Positions 31,773 through 39,904 of a stretch of 39,904 nt of DNA are shown in pieces. The notes beneath the pieces were generated by a model that was not told where the DNA came from, did no database searches, and saw nothing but the letters and a program-made list of their open reading frames with translations. Origin of the DNA: Synergistaceae bacterium (GTDB lineage: Bacteria > Synergistota > Synergistia > Synergistales > Aminobacteriaceae); assembly GCA_031272035.1 (NCBI GenBank), contig JAISUO010000104.1, positions 1 to 39,904 of the forward strand, given 5' to 3'. The translations under genes and the position numbers were made by a program. Every line of letters begins with the position of its first letter. The stretch's first letter is position 1.

Positions 31773-31818
31773 GTTTTGTATGCATTGAATTTTGTATGCA
31801 GTGAATTTTGTATTGTAT
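31771..31818. repeat. Three tandem 16-bp units after dnaE
   Basis: GAGTTTTGTATGCATT (31771-31786), GAATTTTGTATGCAGT (31787-31802) and GAATTTTGTATTGTAT (31803-31818). The dnaE end itself (GAGGTTTTGTGTTGA) looks like a diverged fourth copy. Each unit follows a T in TGA, so the array repeats the stop-codon region in phase. Confidence 0.88.
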
Positions 31819-31891
31819 CGAACTTAAAATTTTAGTTTTATTCTGAAATACCGAAAAAAGAAAGTGCCGATTTTTTTAAGGAGTTGTTTTT

Positions 31892-33640
31892 ATGTTTGTC
31901 AAAATTGTATGTACCATAGGCCCGGCAAGCGATAAATATGAAACTCTGCGGGCTATGGCGGAAGCGGGTATGAACGTGGCCCGTTTCAACTTCAGTCATG
32001 GCGATTACGAGGGACACAGGGCAAAACTGGAGTTGGTCCGTGAGGTGGAGCGGAATCTGGGTGTGCCCATTCCCGCGCTGCTGGACACCAAAGGACCGGA
32101 GATCCGTACGGGTGAAATGGAAAACGGAGAAATTTATCTGGATACGGGAAGCGCCGTCGTTCTCACCTCAGAACCCTGCGTTGGAACGCCGGAGCGGGTC
32201 CATATCAATTATCCCCTGCTGGCGGGCGAGGTCGCCAGGGGACAGGAAATTTACATCGACGACGGAACCCTGCAGCTCAAGGTGCGGAATATAGAGGGAA
32301 ACGATGTGGAGTGCGATGTCATCGTGGGCGGCTCTCTGAAGAATACCAAGGGCGTCAACGTTCCGGGGGCCAATGTCACTCTGCCCGCCCTTTCCGGAAA
32401 GGACAGGGAAGACATTGCCTGGGGCGTTCAACAGGGGATGGAATATCTGGCGGTCTCCTTCGTAAAGACCCGAAGCGACGTCCTCGACGTTCACAGGCTG
32501 CTTCGGTCCCTAGGGGGAAATATGCGAATCATCGCCAAAATTGAAACGCGTCAGGCCGTTCGTAATCTTGAAGAAATTGTGGACGTGGTGGACGGCATGA
32601 TGATCGCCCGGGGCGACCTTGGAGTGGAGATTCCCACCGAAGACGTTCCTCTGGTGCAAAAGCGCATTATCGAAATGTGCCGGTCCCGGGGGAAGGTGGT
32701 TATCGTCGCTACCCAGATGCTCGATTCGATGATCCGCAACCCTCGTCCCACCAGAGCGGAAGCCAGCGATGTGGCCAACGCCGTTCTGGACGGAACGGAC
32801 GCGGTCATGCTTTCGGGGGAAACCGCCTCCGGCGCCTGGCCGGTGCAGTCCGTGGCCACGATGAGGCGTATTGTGGACCGGGCGGAAAAGGAACTGACGA
32901 CCTGGGGCCTTTCCTGCAGGGAAAACCGCGGCGTGGCGGGAGTTCCCGACGCGGTCAGCAACGCGGCCGTATTGATAGCCAATCAGACGGGAGCCTCCTC
33001 CATTATTTCTCTGACCAAAAGCGGAACCACGGCCCGCATGATCAGCAAACATCGCCCCAACTGCCAGATTCTCGGGGTCACCCCCTCGCAGATGACGTGG
33101 CGGGAACTGGCCCTGTGGTGGGGAATTCATCCCGTCAAGGTGGCCGAGCTTTCGGACATCAACGTGGCCGCCAGAGAATCCGTCGCCGCCTGCATCGAGG
33201 GAGGCCATATCCGGGAGGGAGATCTGGCCGTAATCACCGCCGGCGTCCCTCTGGGGCTGCCTGGGACCACCAACATGGTGGAGGTGCTGACCACGGGCAA
33301 AATCATTCTCACGGGCATCCCTCTGGTGCGAAAAAATGCCACGGGAAAAGCCTGTATCGTGCGCGATTTCAAAAGCGACGAGGGGAAAATCACGGAGGGC
33401 TGCATTCTCGTGGTGCGGCACCTCAGCGGCGAATATCAGCAGGTGATGGACCGGGTAAGGGCGATTGTCTCGGAAAGCGGAGCCATGGGCGCGGAGGGAA
33501 ATATCATCGCCCTTGAGCATAACGTTCCCTGTGTCGTCGGAGTTACGGACGCCTTTTCTACCCTTTCCGACGGAATGGAAATCACGGTGGACGGAATGCG
33601 CGGATTGATCTATCAGGGCCGGGTGGAACTGGTCATTTGA
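31892..33640 (+). CDS. pyk: Pyruvate kinase with C-terminal PEP-utiliser-type domain
   Basis: 582 residues, longer than the 470-residue core. The core is canonical: FNFSHGDYEGH, DTKGPEIRTGEM, the catalytic region IIAKIETRQAVRNLEEI and MIARGDLGVEIPTEDVPLVQK. About 100 residues at the C-terminus form a swivel domain like that of Bacillus and Geobacillus pyruvate kinases (GKACIVRDF, later DGMEITVDGMRGLIYQG). The usual phosphorylatable TSHAA stretch there reads MGAEGN, so the histidine is missing. It converts PEP and ADP to pyruvate and ATP. AAGGAG lies 8 bases before the ATG. It overlaps cdaA by 4 bases, so glycolysis and c-di-AMP synthesis share a transcript. Confidence 0.95.
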   Translation: MFVKIVCTIGPASDKYETLRAMAEAGMNVARFNFSHGDYEGHRAKLELVREVERNLGVPIPALLDTKGPEIRTGEMENGEIYLDTGSAVVLTSEPCVGTPERVHINYPLLAGEVARGQEIYIDDGTLQLKVRNIEGNDVECDVIVGGSLKNTKGVNVPGANVTLPALSGKDREDIAWGVQQGMEYLAVSFVKTRSDVLDVHRLLRSLGGNMRIIAKIETRQAVRNLEEIVDVVDGMMIARGDLGVEIPTEDVPLVQKRIIEMCRSRGKVVIVATQMLDSMIRNPRPTRAEASDVANAVLDGTDAVMLSGETASGAWPVQSVATMRRIVDRAEKELTTWGLSCRENRGVAGVPDAVSNAAVLIANQTGASSIISLTKSGTTARMISKHRPNCQILGVTPSQMTWRELALWWGIHPVKVAELSDINVAARESVAACIEGGHIREGDLAVITAGVPLGLPGTTNMVEVLTTGKIILTGIPLVRKNATGKACIVRDFKSDEGKITEGCILVVRHLSGEYQQVMDRVRAIVSESGAMGAEGNIIALEHNVPCVVGVTDAFSTLSDGMEITVDGMRGLIYQGRVELVI

Positions 33641-34455
33641 CGTCCATGTGGGATGCCATCAGGGTTTTTTTCGACATCTTCATCGTCTCCATAATCATTT
33701 ACCGGATTCTCGTTTTGATGGTGGAGACGAGAGCTGTTCAGCTGGTGAAGGGATTCCTTCTGCTGGGCGTCCTGGGGTTGCTGGCCTCTTCTCTCGATCT
33801 GCGCCTGCTGTCCTGGTTTCTCAGCCGGATTCTGTGGGCTCTGGTCTTCGCGATTCCCATCGTTTTTCAGCCGGAGCTGCGCAAGATGCTCGATGAAATC
33901 GGCCGCGGCTACCTGTGGCATCGCCGTATGGACCAGGAGGAAGCCGAAAAACTCAGCGGCGAGATCATGGGCGCTCTGACCTATATGAAGTCCCAAAAAA
34001 TCGGGGCGTTGCTGGTGCTGCAGCGGGAGACGGGACTGAAGGACTACTGGACGACGGGTGTGAAGCTGGAGGCGCAGATCTCCAAAGAGCTGATCATCTC
34101 CGTGTTCTGGAAGAACAATCCGCTGCACGATGGAGCCATGATTCTGGATCGTGACGGCATTCTCGCGGCAGCCTGTTATTTGCCCCTGACGGACAACTCC
34201 GAAATTTCCCGGTGGTATGGAACCCGCCACAGGGCGGCCCTGGGTATCACGGAGGTCTCTGACGCCTCGGTGCTGGTCGTTTCCGAACAGCGGGGACAGG
34301 TGGCGCTGGCTTACAATGGACATCTTTCCAAAAATTTAAATGAGGCCCAGCTTCAAAAATATTTATCGTTTTATTTTTCCGGAACACGGGAAACCACCGC
34401 GAAAAACCTGAAAGACAGGCTTTTGAATCTGCTTCGCCCGCTTTGGTCGAAGTGA
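33637..34455 (+). CDS. cdaA: Diadenylate cyclase CdaA
   Basis: 272 residues. Three N-terminal membrane helices (about residues 8-75) precede a DisA_N cyclase domain. The signature motifs DGA (165-167, in NPLHDGAMI) and RHR (197-199, in GTRHRAALG) are intact. The enzyme makes cyclic di-AMP from two ATP. It is followed by cdaR and glmM, the classic arrangement in which both partners modulate the cyclase. The TTG at 33637 overlaps the pyk stop (TTGA); an ATG at 33646 is an alternative start three codons in. Confidence 0.95.
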   Translation: MTSMWDAIRVFFDIFIVSIIIYRILVLMVETRAVQLVKGFLLLGVLGLLASSLDLRLLSWFLSRILWALVFAIPIVFQPELRKMLDEIGRGYLWHRRMDQEEAEKLSGEIMGALTYMKSQKIGALLVLQRETGLKDYWTTGVKLEAQISKELIISVFWKNNPLHDGAMILDRDGILAAACYLPLTDNSEISRWYGTRHRAALGITEVSDASVLVVSEQRGQVALAYNGHLSKNLNEAQLQKYLSFYFSGTRETTAKNLKDRLLNLLRPLWSK

Positions 34456-34500
34456 GTCGTCAACGCGGGAGAAATTTATGCAAAGGAACTGTTCGTTATT

Positions 34501-35727
34501 ATGAACGTACCGAAAAAGCTCGATAATATTCTGGAATCTCCCGTTGTGCTGTGGGGAATATCAATTCTTGTCGCGGTGTCCATGTGGTTTTATGTGAGGG
34601 ACTCGGAAGATTCCGGACTCGCCAGGCGCAAGTTTTTGTGTCAGCTTGAGTACCGCGAGACGATGCCTCAGATTCTTGTGAAAAACACGATCAGCCAGAT
34701 CGAGGTGGAGGTGGGCGCACCTGAAAGCGTCATGAACCGGCTGCGGCATGACTCCATTGTCTGCGAGCTGGACCTGGTGGGTCTTTCTCCCGGCAAGTAC
34801 AGAGAGGAAGTGAAAGTGACGCTGCCCCAGAACGTCACGCTCTACAGCGTCAACCCGTCGGAGGTGGATATTGAACTGGTTCGTCAGACCACGCGGGTTT
34901 TTCAGGTGGAAGTGACGCTGCCCCGCAACATTCCGTCGGGGCAGTACCTGGAGAGCGTCGAGGTCGTCCCGAAGGAAGTTCATATTAAAGGAACGGAAAA
35001 AGATCTCGCGAAAATCGGGGCCGTCAATATAGAGCCTACTTTCGAAGAGCTGTCGGGGGGGCAGGAGCTGCTTCTGCCTCTTACGGTGTCTCGTTCGGAA
35101 CCCTTTGACGACGAGGTGGTAATAGAGCCGCAGCAGGTGAAAATGAACGCCACCCTGGTGAGAGGTCTCCCGAGAAAGAAAGTCCCCGTTACGGTCAGAA
35201 TGAGCGGCAAGCCCGTGGGGGATTACGCCGTGCGGTCGATGACTACGGAGCCCGCGGAGGTCATGCTGGAGGGGACGCAGGAGAAGCTGAACGGCATTTC
35301 TTCTATAGATACGGAAACGGTGGACATTACCGGAGTTTCTGCGGATCAGACGCTGGTGGTGCCTCTGCGCCTTCCCCGAGGCAAAGACGTGAAAGTTATC
35401 GATGTCCGGTCGGTGAAACTTCAGGTCAGCCTGGAGTCCATCTCCACCCAAAAGCGTTTTTCCAACGTTCCCGTGGCGGTCGAGGGGGCGGCCGGCGGAA
35501 AGAAATGGACTGTCACCCCGCCTGTGGTGGACGTGGTTGTGGAGGGAACGCCATCCCTGGTGAGCTCTCTCGACCTGAACGCACTGGGGTTCAGGGCCTG
35601 GGTCAACGTATCCGGGATTTTTCTTCGTTCGGCGACGTTGCCTGTACGGGCTTCGCCTGTTTCCGAGGATTTGAAGTCGATAAGGATAATTCCGGCCACG
35701 GTGTCCCTTACGGTGGTGGAGGAGTGA
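34501..35727 (+). CDS. cdaR: CdaR/YbbR-domain regulator of CdaA
   Basis: 408 residues. One N-terminal membrane helix (VLWGISILVAVSMWFYV, about 17-33) is followed by about three to four YbbR repeats of 80-90 residues, each with a pattern like VEVTLPRNIPSGQYLESVEVVP or VPVTVRMSGKPVGDYAV. YbbR proteins are anchored outside the membrane and bind or modulate CdaA. The gene sits 45 bases after cdaA and 12 before glmM, supporting a shared role. I see no enzymatic motif. Confidence 0.9.
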   Translation: MNVPKKLDNILESPVVLWGISILVAVSMWFYVRDSEDSGLARRKFLCQLEYRETMPQILVKNTISQIEVEVGAPESVMNRLRHDSIVCELDLVGLSPGKYREEVKVTLPQNVTLYSVNPSEVDIELVRQTTRVFQVEVTLPRNIPSGQYLESVEVVPKEVHIKGTEKDLAKIGAVNIEPTFEELSGGQELLLPLTVSRSEPFDDEVVIEPQQVKMNATLVRGLPRKKVPVTVRMSGKPVGDYAVRSMTTEPAEVMLEGTQEKLNGISSIDTETVDITGVSADQTLVVPLRLPRGKDVKVIDVRSVKLQVSLESISTQKRFSNVPVAVEGAAGGKKWTVTPPVVDVVVEGTPSLVSSLDLNALGFRAWVNVSGIFLRSATLPVRASPVSEDLKSIRIIPATVSLTVVEE

Positions 35728-35739
35728 GCGGGTGATGGC

Positions 35740-37140
35740 ATGTTGAACGTCTTGAATGAAAATATCGAGGGCGGAGAACCGGCATTGGGCGGCGACAGGC
35801 GGGTTCTTTTTGGAACTGACGGCGTCCGGGACGTGGCCAACAAGGGAGGAATGACTCCTGAGATGGCGTTGCGTCTGGGACGGGCTTTCATTCTTTTTCT
35901 GGCGGAGAGAGGGGTTCCCCGTCCTCGAATCGTACTGGGCAGAGATACGCGGCGTTCCGGAATGATGCTGGAAGGCGCTCTGTCCGCAGGAATGACCTCC
36001 GCGGGGGCGGAAGTTTTTTCCATCGGGGTCATTCCCACGCCGGGAGTCAGTTTCGGCATTCAGGACGCAGAGGCCGACGGAGGCGCGGTCATAAGCGCAT
36101 CTCACAATCCGGCCGAGTACAATGGCATCAAATTTTTGGACAGAGATGGCTGCAAACTTTCCGATGAGGCCGAAATCAGCATCGAGGAGTATCTGGGAGA
36201 CAACCTGACGGACGACTGGCGCCCCACAGGCGCTTCCATCGGAGAAATCAGACCTCTGGCTCATCTGGTTCCCAACTACGCAGAGCATTTGGCATCTCTG
36301 GTGCATTCCCCGGATTCGCTGCCCTCGTCTGTAGTTTTCGACTGCGCGAACGGAGCGGCGGGAGCGGTCCTGCCCTTTTTGATGAAACGGCTGGGCCTGA
36401 ACTGGACGCTGACAGCGGTGGAACCCGATGGACTCAATATCAACGAGGGCGTCGGCGTGATTCACATCCAGCATCTGGCGGATCGGGTCCGAGAGCTGGG
36501 CTGCCAAATGGGTTTTGCCTGCGACGGGGATGCCGACAGAGTTTTGACGGTGGATTCCGCCGGACGGGTGATTGACGGGGACATCGCCATATGGCTGCTG
36601 GCGCGGTGGATGGCGGCCAGAGGCGGTCTGGATGGCGGCGTGGTGGTCACGGGCATGAGCAACATGGCTCTGGAAGAACATCTTCTGCATGAAAACATCC
36701 GGGTCTTTCGCTGCTCCATCGGCGACCGCTACGTTCTGGAGTGCATGAGAAAACACGGGGCGCGGCTTGGCGGAGAACAGTCCGGCCATATTATCGCCAC
36801 CCCTTTCACCCGCACGGGAGACGGGCTCTGCACGGCCCTTCTGATGCTGAACGCCCTTCGAGATCTGAAAGAAGACGTAAACACGCTGGTGGATCGTTTT
36901 GGGCGTTATCCCCAGCGTCTGGACAATTTGACGATTGCCGAAGACTGCATTATAGATATGGAGTTCGTGCGCTCGATCTCCGACGAGATGGAAAAACGAA
37001 TGTGCGGAAACGGCAGGGTTTTGATCCGGCCCTCCGGGACGGAGCCTCTTCTCCGCATTCTGGTGGAGGCCAGGGATCGAGGCATGGTAGACGAAGTTTC
37101 CGAACACCTGACCACCGTTTTGCGCGCGCACTGTTCATGA
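35740..37140 (+). CDS. glmM: Phosphoglucosamine mutase
   Basis: 466 residues. The phosphoserine loop is ISASHNPAEYNG with the catalytic serine S121; the metal loop is CDGDADR, and the C-terminal phosphate-binding loop RPSGTEPLLRI. GTDGVRD near residue 25 is typical of the N-terminus, which here carries about 18 extra residues. It converts glucosamine-6-phosphate to glucosamine-1-phosphate for UDP-GlcNAc, hence peptidoglycan and lipopolysaccharide. GlmM is known to inhibit CdaA in other bacteria, and its place directly after cdaR fits that. galU follows 46 bases later. Confidence 0.96.
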   Translation: MLNVLNENIEGGEPALGGDRRVLFGTDGVRDVANKGGMTPEMALRLGRAFILFLAERGVPRPRIVLGRDTRRSGMMLEGALSAGMTSAGAEVFSIGVIPTPGVSFGIQDAEADGGAVISASHNPAEYNGIKFLDRDGCKLSDEAEISIEEYLGDNLTDDWRPTGASIGEIRPLAHLVPNYAEHLASLVHSPDSLPSSVVFDCANGAAGAVLPFLMKRLGLNWTLTAVEPDGLNINEGVGVIHIQHLADRVRELGCQMGFACDGDADRVLTVDSAGRVIDGDIAIWLLARWMAARGGLDGGVVVTGMSNMALEEHLLHENIRVFRCSIGDRYVLECMRKHGARLGGEQSGHIIATPFTRTGDGLCTALLMLNALRDLKEDVNTLVDRFGRYPQRLDNLTIAEDCIIDMEFVRSISDEMEKRMCGNGRVLIRPSGTEPLLRILVEARDRGMVDEVSEHLTTVLRAHCS

Positions 37141-37186
37141 CCCAAAACCAGGAGAACCGGAGCCTGAGAAGGGAGGCGCGGCGGGA

Positions 37187-38071
37187 ATGGCGGGGATAGA
37201 CGTCACCACGTGCCTTTTCCCTGTGGCGGGGCTGGGAACGCGTTTTTTGCCGGTAACCAAGGAAATCGCCAAGGAGATGCTGCCGCTGGTGGATCGTCCC
37301 GTCATTTCCTATGGCGTGGAGGAAGCTTTGGATTCCGGCTGCAGGGATCTCGTCATGATCACCGGACGAACAAAGAGGTCCATAGAAGACTATTTCGACA
37401 GCTCCTTCGAATTGGAAAGCGTCCTCAGAGAACGGGGAAAAATGGACCTGTATGAAAAAATTCGTTCCATTTCGGAAATGGCCAACATTTTTTACGTGAG
37501 ACAGAGGGAGCCCCTGGGACTGGGACACGCGGTCCTTTGCGGCGAGCCCTTTTGCAGGAACGGATACTTCGGCGTCATTCTGCCCGACGACGTATTTGTG
37601 TCCGAAACGCCGGTCATGGGTCAGCTTATCGACGTTCATCGCCTGAGGGGCGGGACGGTTATCGCCCTTGAGGAGGTCCCCCTCAGCGAGGTGTCGCGCT
37701 ACGGCATCGTGAAGCTGGAGGCTGGAAGCGAAGGCGTGCATCGTATCGTCGATATGGTGGAAAAGCCCTCCGCGGAAGATGCTCCGGGGAGATTCGCGAT
37801 TATGGGGCGTTATATCCTTTCTCCCGCTATTTTCCCGCTTCTGAGGGAGAACCAGAGAGGCGAGGGGGGCGAAATCCAGCTGACGGACGCGATTCGACGT
37901 CTTTTGAAAAGCGAACCCGTGTGGGGGGTCGTCTATCGAGGCAGGCGTTTTGACTGCGGAACTCAAAAGGGGTGGCTGGCGGCCAATGTTCAGCTTGCTC
38001 TGGAGGACCCCGAACTGCGGTCGGTGATTCTTGACAGTATTCAACGCGCAATAAATGGCGGAAAAGAATAA
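37187..38071 (+). CDS. galU: UTP-glucose-1-phosphate uridylyltransferase
   Basis: 294 residues, the usual length. The nucleotide-binding N-terminus contains FPVAGLGTRFLPVTKEI and AKEMLPLVDRPVISYGVEEA; GLGHAVLCGEPF and EKPSAEDAPG follow, and the C-terminal FDCGTQKGWLAANVQLAL matches. It makes UDP-glucose from UTP and glucose-1-phosphate for glycan synthesis. GGGAGG lies about 13 bases before the ATG. The downstream gene begins 31 bases after its stop. Confidence 0.95.
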   Translation: MAGIDVTTCLFPVAGLGTRFLPVTKEIAKEMLPLVDRPVISYGVEEALDSGCRDLVMITGRTKRSIEDYFDSSFELESVLRERGKMDLYEKIRSISEMANIFYVRQREPLGLGHAVLCGEPFCRNGYFGVILPDDVFVSETPVMGQLIDVHRLRGGTVIALEEVPLSEVSRYGIVKLEAGSEGVHRIVDMVEKPSAEDAPGRFAIMGRYILSPAIFPLLRENQRGEGGEIQLTDAIRRLLKSEPVWGVVYRGRRFDCGTQKGWLAANVQLALEDPELRSVILDSIQRAINGGKE

Positions 38072-38102
38072 AGATTTTCCGTTCACACAGGAGACGACTT
38101 CA

Positions 38103-39893
38103 ATGTTATTTTTCCCCCTTAAAAAAATACGCGCCGGCTTCGGCAGGAGTTTAATCCCTCTTTTTCCGGTTCTTTTCTTTCTGCTTTTCACCCTCGCTTT
38201 CCCCGCCGCCGCGGCGCCGGGCGGAGTGCCGCGAGAGGCGTTTCTCTCCCAGCTTCTGGGAGCGCGGGGCTTTGCCGGGAGCGCGGCGGTTTCATCCAAC
38301 GTCTCAGCCATTTTGAAAAGCGGTATCGTGACAGATGAGGTTTCTTCTCTTTCCGCGCCGGTGACGCGGGGACAGGCGCTGCGATGGATGATTCAGTCCC
38401 TTGGCCTTTCCGCGGAGGCCGGATTTCTCTCTGAGCTTCCCCTGCCTTTCAAAGACCTGAAGGAAATGAGCGCCTATGACCGCGGCTGCCTTGTGGTCGC
38501 AACCCATATGGATCCCCCTCTTTTCAAAAAACACAGCGGAGACTTCGCTCCGGGACATCTTCTTACCCCGAACGAGGTCAAATCTCTGATGGCTTCCGTC
38601 AAACGGGCCGATCAGCATCTGAGGCTCGAAGCGCGTTTTGCCCCGATAACCGGAATGGAGCTCGAACTTCATCGGGAAGGAACATTCAGCGGCTTCCCCA
38701 AATGGAGAGTTCATGTTTATGGCTTCGATGAAAAAATTGAGGCCGAGGCGGAGCAGCAAATTTTCGCGGAGGCTGGTTTTTCCATGGAGGTGAAGAACCC
38801 CAACTACGAATGGAGCCTTCGCAATACCGAATTGATGGAAGATTACGCCCAGGTGCGTCAGTTGTCTGAACTGGCCGGAAAAAGGGGAAAAGCCGTTTAC
38901 GTTTTTCCCTCTCTGATGAACGAAAATCTGGAAAATCAGCCGCTTTACTGGGCGCTTCTGACGATCGACCCCTCACGATATATGATTGAACCCATTATTG
39001 CTCCCGATGGAATTACGGCGCTGGCGCCTCTGTCCTCCATGATGAAAAACAGCGGCGTTCAGGCGGCCCTCAACGCCGGATTTTTCGCCGTAAGCGGACG
39101 GAACGCGGGCTCCCCCATCGGGACTCTGCAAATTGCCCGAACTCTGGTCAACAGGCCCTATAAGGGGCGCACCTCTCTGGGATGGAGCGCGAACAATCGA
39201 GCCACCTTCGGGGAGGTCTCCTGGGAGGGCATTCTTCGCATTGAAGAGGGCTGGATGACCGTCGATTCTCTGAACCACGCCGTCAAAGGAAACGCTGTCG
39301 CTCTCTACAACGTCTGGTACGGCAAACCCACGCCCCTGAGCGATGCGGTCACGGAAGCGATCGTCAGGGGCGATCGGTGCGTTTCCATTCGTTTCGGAGG
39401 CGGAACCGCTATTGAGCCGGGGTCGTACGTTCTGGCCGGCTACGGGACCAATGCCGATCTGCTGACCCGTTACCTGAAGACGGGAGACGCCGTTCATCTG
39501 GAAAGCACGTTCAACGGTGGCAATTCCCCCTGGGATGAGATGGACAACATCATCCAGGCGGGCCCATTCCTCCTGCGCGACGGAGAAATTCGCATAGAAT
39601 CCGAGGGGTTCAGCTCTTCGATCCTCAATTTGCGTCACCCCCGTTCTGCCATCGGTCTGACAAAGAAGGGCAAATGGATTTTCTTCGTGGGAGACGGCCG
39701 CAACGGACTGCACAGCGCGGGCTTCACTCTGCAGGATATGGCGCTCATTTTGCGAACGAAGGGCGTGGCCTGGGCACTGAACCTGGATGGAGGAGGTTCT
39801 TCTCAGATCATGGTGAAGGGTAAAATGTACAACCTTCCCTCGGACGGCAGAGAACGTCCTCTGAGTTACGCCGTAGGAGCGCGGCAAAGATAA
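38103..39893 (+). CDS. Secreted phosphodiester glycosidase-family (NAGPA) protein with SLH-like N-terminus
   Basis: About 596 residues. A signal peptide (basic MLFFPLKKIRAGFGRS, then a hydrophobic core ending AFPAAAA) marks export. Residues 45-145 have SLH-like repeats (SAPVTRGQALRWMIQSLGL, LPFKDLKEMSAYDRGCLVVATHM). The C-terminal half (about 285-595) is the NAGPA fold: ALNAGFFAVSG, QAGPFLLRDGE, LRHPRSAIGLTKKGKWIFFV, and ending LNLDGGGSSQIMVKG. In animals this family removes GlcNAc from mannose-6-phosphate; bacterial members act on cell-wall or exopolysaccharide phosphodiesters. I start at ATG 38103 because CAGGAG lies nearby and the signal peptide begins there; the frame is open further upstream. 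It is downstream of envelope genes. Confidence 0.84.
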   Translation: MLFFPLKKIRAGFGRSLIPLFPVLFFLLFTLAFPAAAAPGGVPREAFLSQLLGARGFAGSAAVSSNVSAILKSGIVTDEVSSLSAPVTRGQALRWMIQSLGLSAEAGFLSELPLPFKDLKEMSAYDRGCLVVATHMDPPLFKKHSGDFAPGHLLTPNEVKSLMASVKRADQHLRLEARFAPITGMELELHREGTFSGFPKWRVHVYGFDEKIEAEAEQQIFAEAGFSMEVKNPNYEWSLRNTELMEDYAQVRQLSELAGKRGKAVYVFPSLMNENLENQPLYWALLTIDPSRYMIEPIIAPDGITALAPLSSMMKNSGVQAALNAGFFAVSGRNAGSPIGTLQIARTLVNRPYKGRTSLGWSANNRATFGEVSWEGILRIEEGWMTVDSLNHAVKGNAVALYNVWYGKPTPLSDAVTEAIVRGDRCVSIRFGGGTAIEPGSYVLAGYGTNADLLTRYLKTGDAVHLESTFNGGNSPWDEMDNIIQAGPFLLRDGEIRIESEGFSSSILNLRHPRSAIGLTKKGKWIFFVGDGRNGLHSAGFTLQDMALILRTKGVAWALNLDGGGSSQIMVKGKMYNLPSDGRERPLSYAVGARQR

Positions 39894-39904
39894 GGAAGCC
39901 GCTG

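Noticed and set aside
14078-31818. CRISPR-like arrays
   Set aside because: The tandem copies are short (11-17 bp), have no spacers, differ from site to site and there are no cas genes.
34561-37131. Very long open frame on the minus strand opposite cdaR and glmM (about 850 codons)
   Set aside because: It is antisense to two well-conserved genes, has arginine/histidine-rich low-complexity composition and no recognisable domain. It reflects the codon bias of the genes opposite.

Overview
The window is bacterial chromosome, mostly GC-rich, with two AT-rich stretches near its left end. It carries no phage, insertion sequence or CRISPR array that I can recognise. The gene set suggests an anaerobic bacterium: rubredoxin, a phosphate acyl(butyryl)transferase, a RuBisCO-like protein, a cdaA-cdaR-glmM operon, an ffh-rpsP-khpA-rimM-trmD-rplS operon, and a TrmD fused to a second SPOUT-type domain. 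A member of the Synergistota is my best guess; this is inference from gene content and no 16S gene is present.

Layout. Bases 1-8231 (+) are the end of a surface-polysaccharide or lipid-modification cluster: a truncated GNAT acetyltransferase, a short-chain dehydrogenase, an acyl carrier protein (ACP), a split transketolase, an acyl-adenylate ligase, an FkbM methyltransferase, and a LuxE/LuxC-type acyl reductase pair. Base composition is mosaic here, and a 3' scrap of a second ACP gene lies just before the ligase. Bases 8278-14062 are on the minus strand: a phosphate acyltransferase, tRNA-Arg and tRNA-Ser behind a consensus promoter, a membrane-anchored SurA/PpiD-like chaperone, and an operon of split transketolase plus RuBisCO-like protein.

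Bases 14250-20127 (+) hold gpmA followed by three tightly packed genes: a TerB-N/TerB-C-type protein, a BrxD-like P-loop ATPase and an Lhr-like helicase. I read these three as a probable nucleic-acid-directed defence module. Bases 20155-24868 are the SRP/ribosome-maturation operon, from a consensus promoter to a strong terminator. An AEC-family transporter and a rubredoxin gene follow on the minus strand. Then come dnaX, dnaE, pyk, cdaA, cdaR, glmM, galU and a secreted phosphodiester-glycosidase-family protein, all on the plus strand. This last run joins DNA replication, glycolysis, c-di-AMP synthesis and envelope-precursor synthesis (GlmM and GalU make or lead to UDP-GlcNAc and UDP-glucose).

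The most unusual features are these: (1) at least eight gene boundaries carry 2-4 copies of unrelated 11-16 bp imperfect tandem duplications, several starting at or next to a stop codon; (2) the transketolase beside the RuBisCO-like protein lacks conserved histidines, and the RuBisCO-like protein itself has KDDH in place of KDDE; (3) the TerB / BrxD-like / Lhr-like triad sits behind a glycolytic gene; (4) recombination junctions run through the left-hand cluster. Many genes start with TTG or GTG, and several starts below were moved to match a ribosome-binding site.
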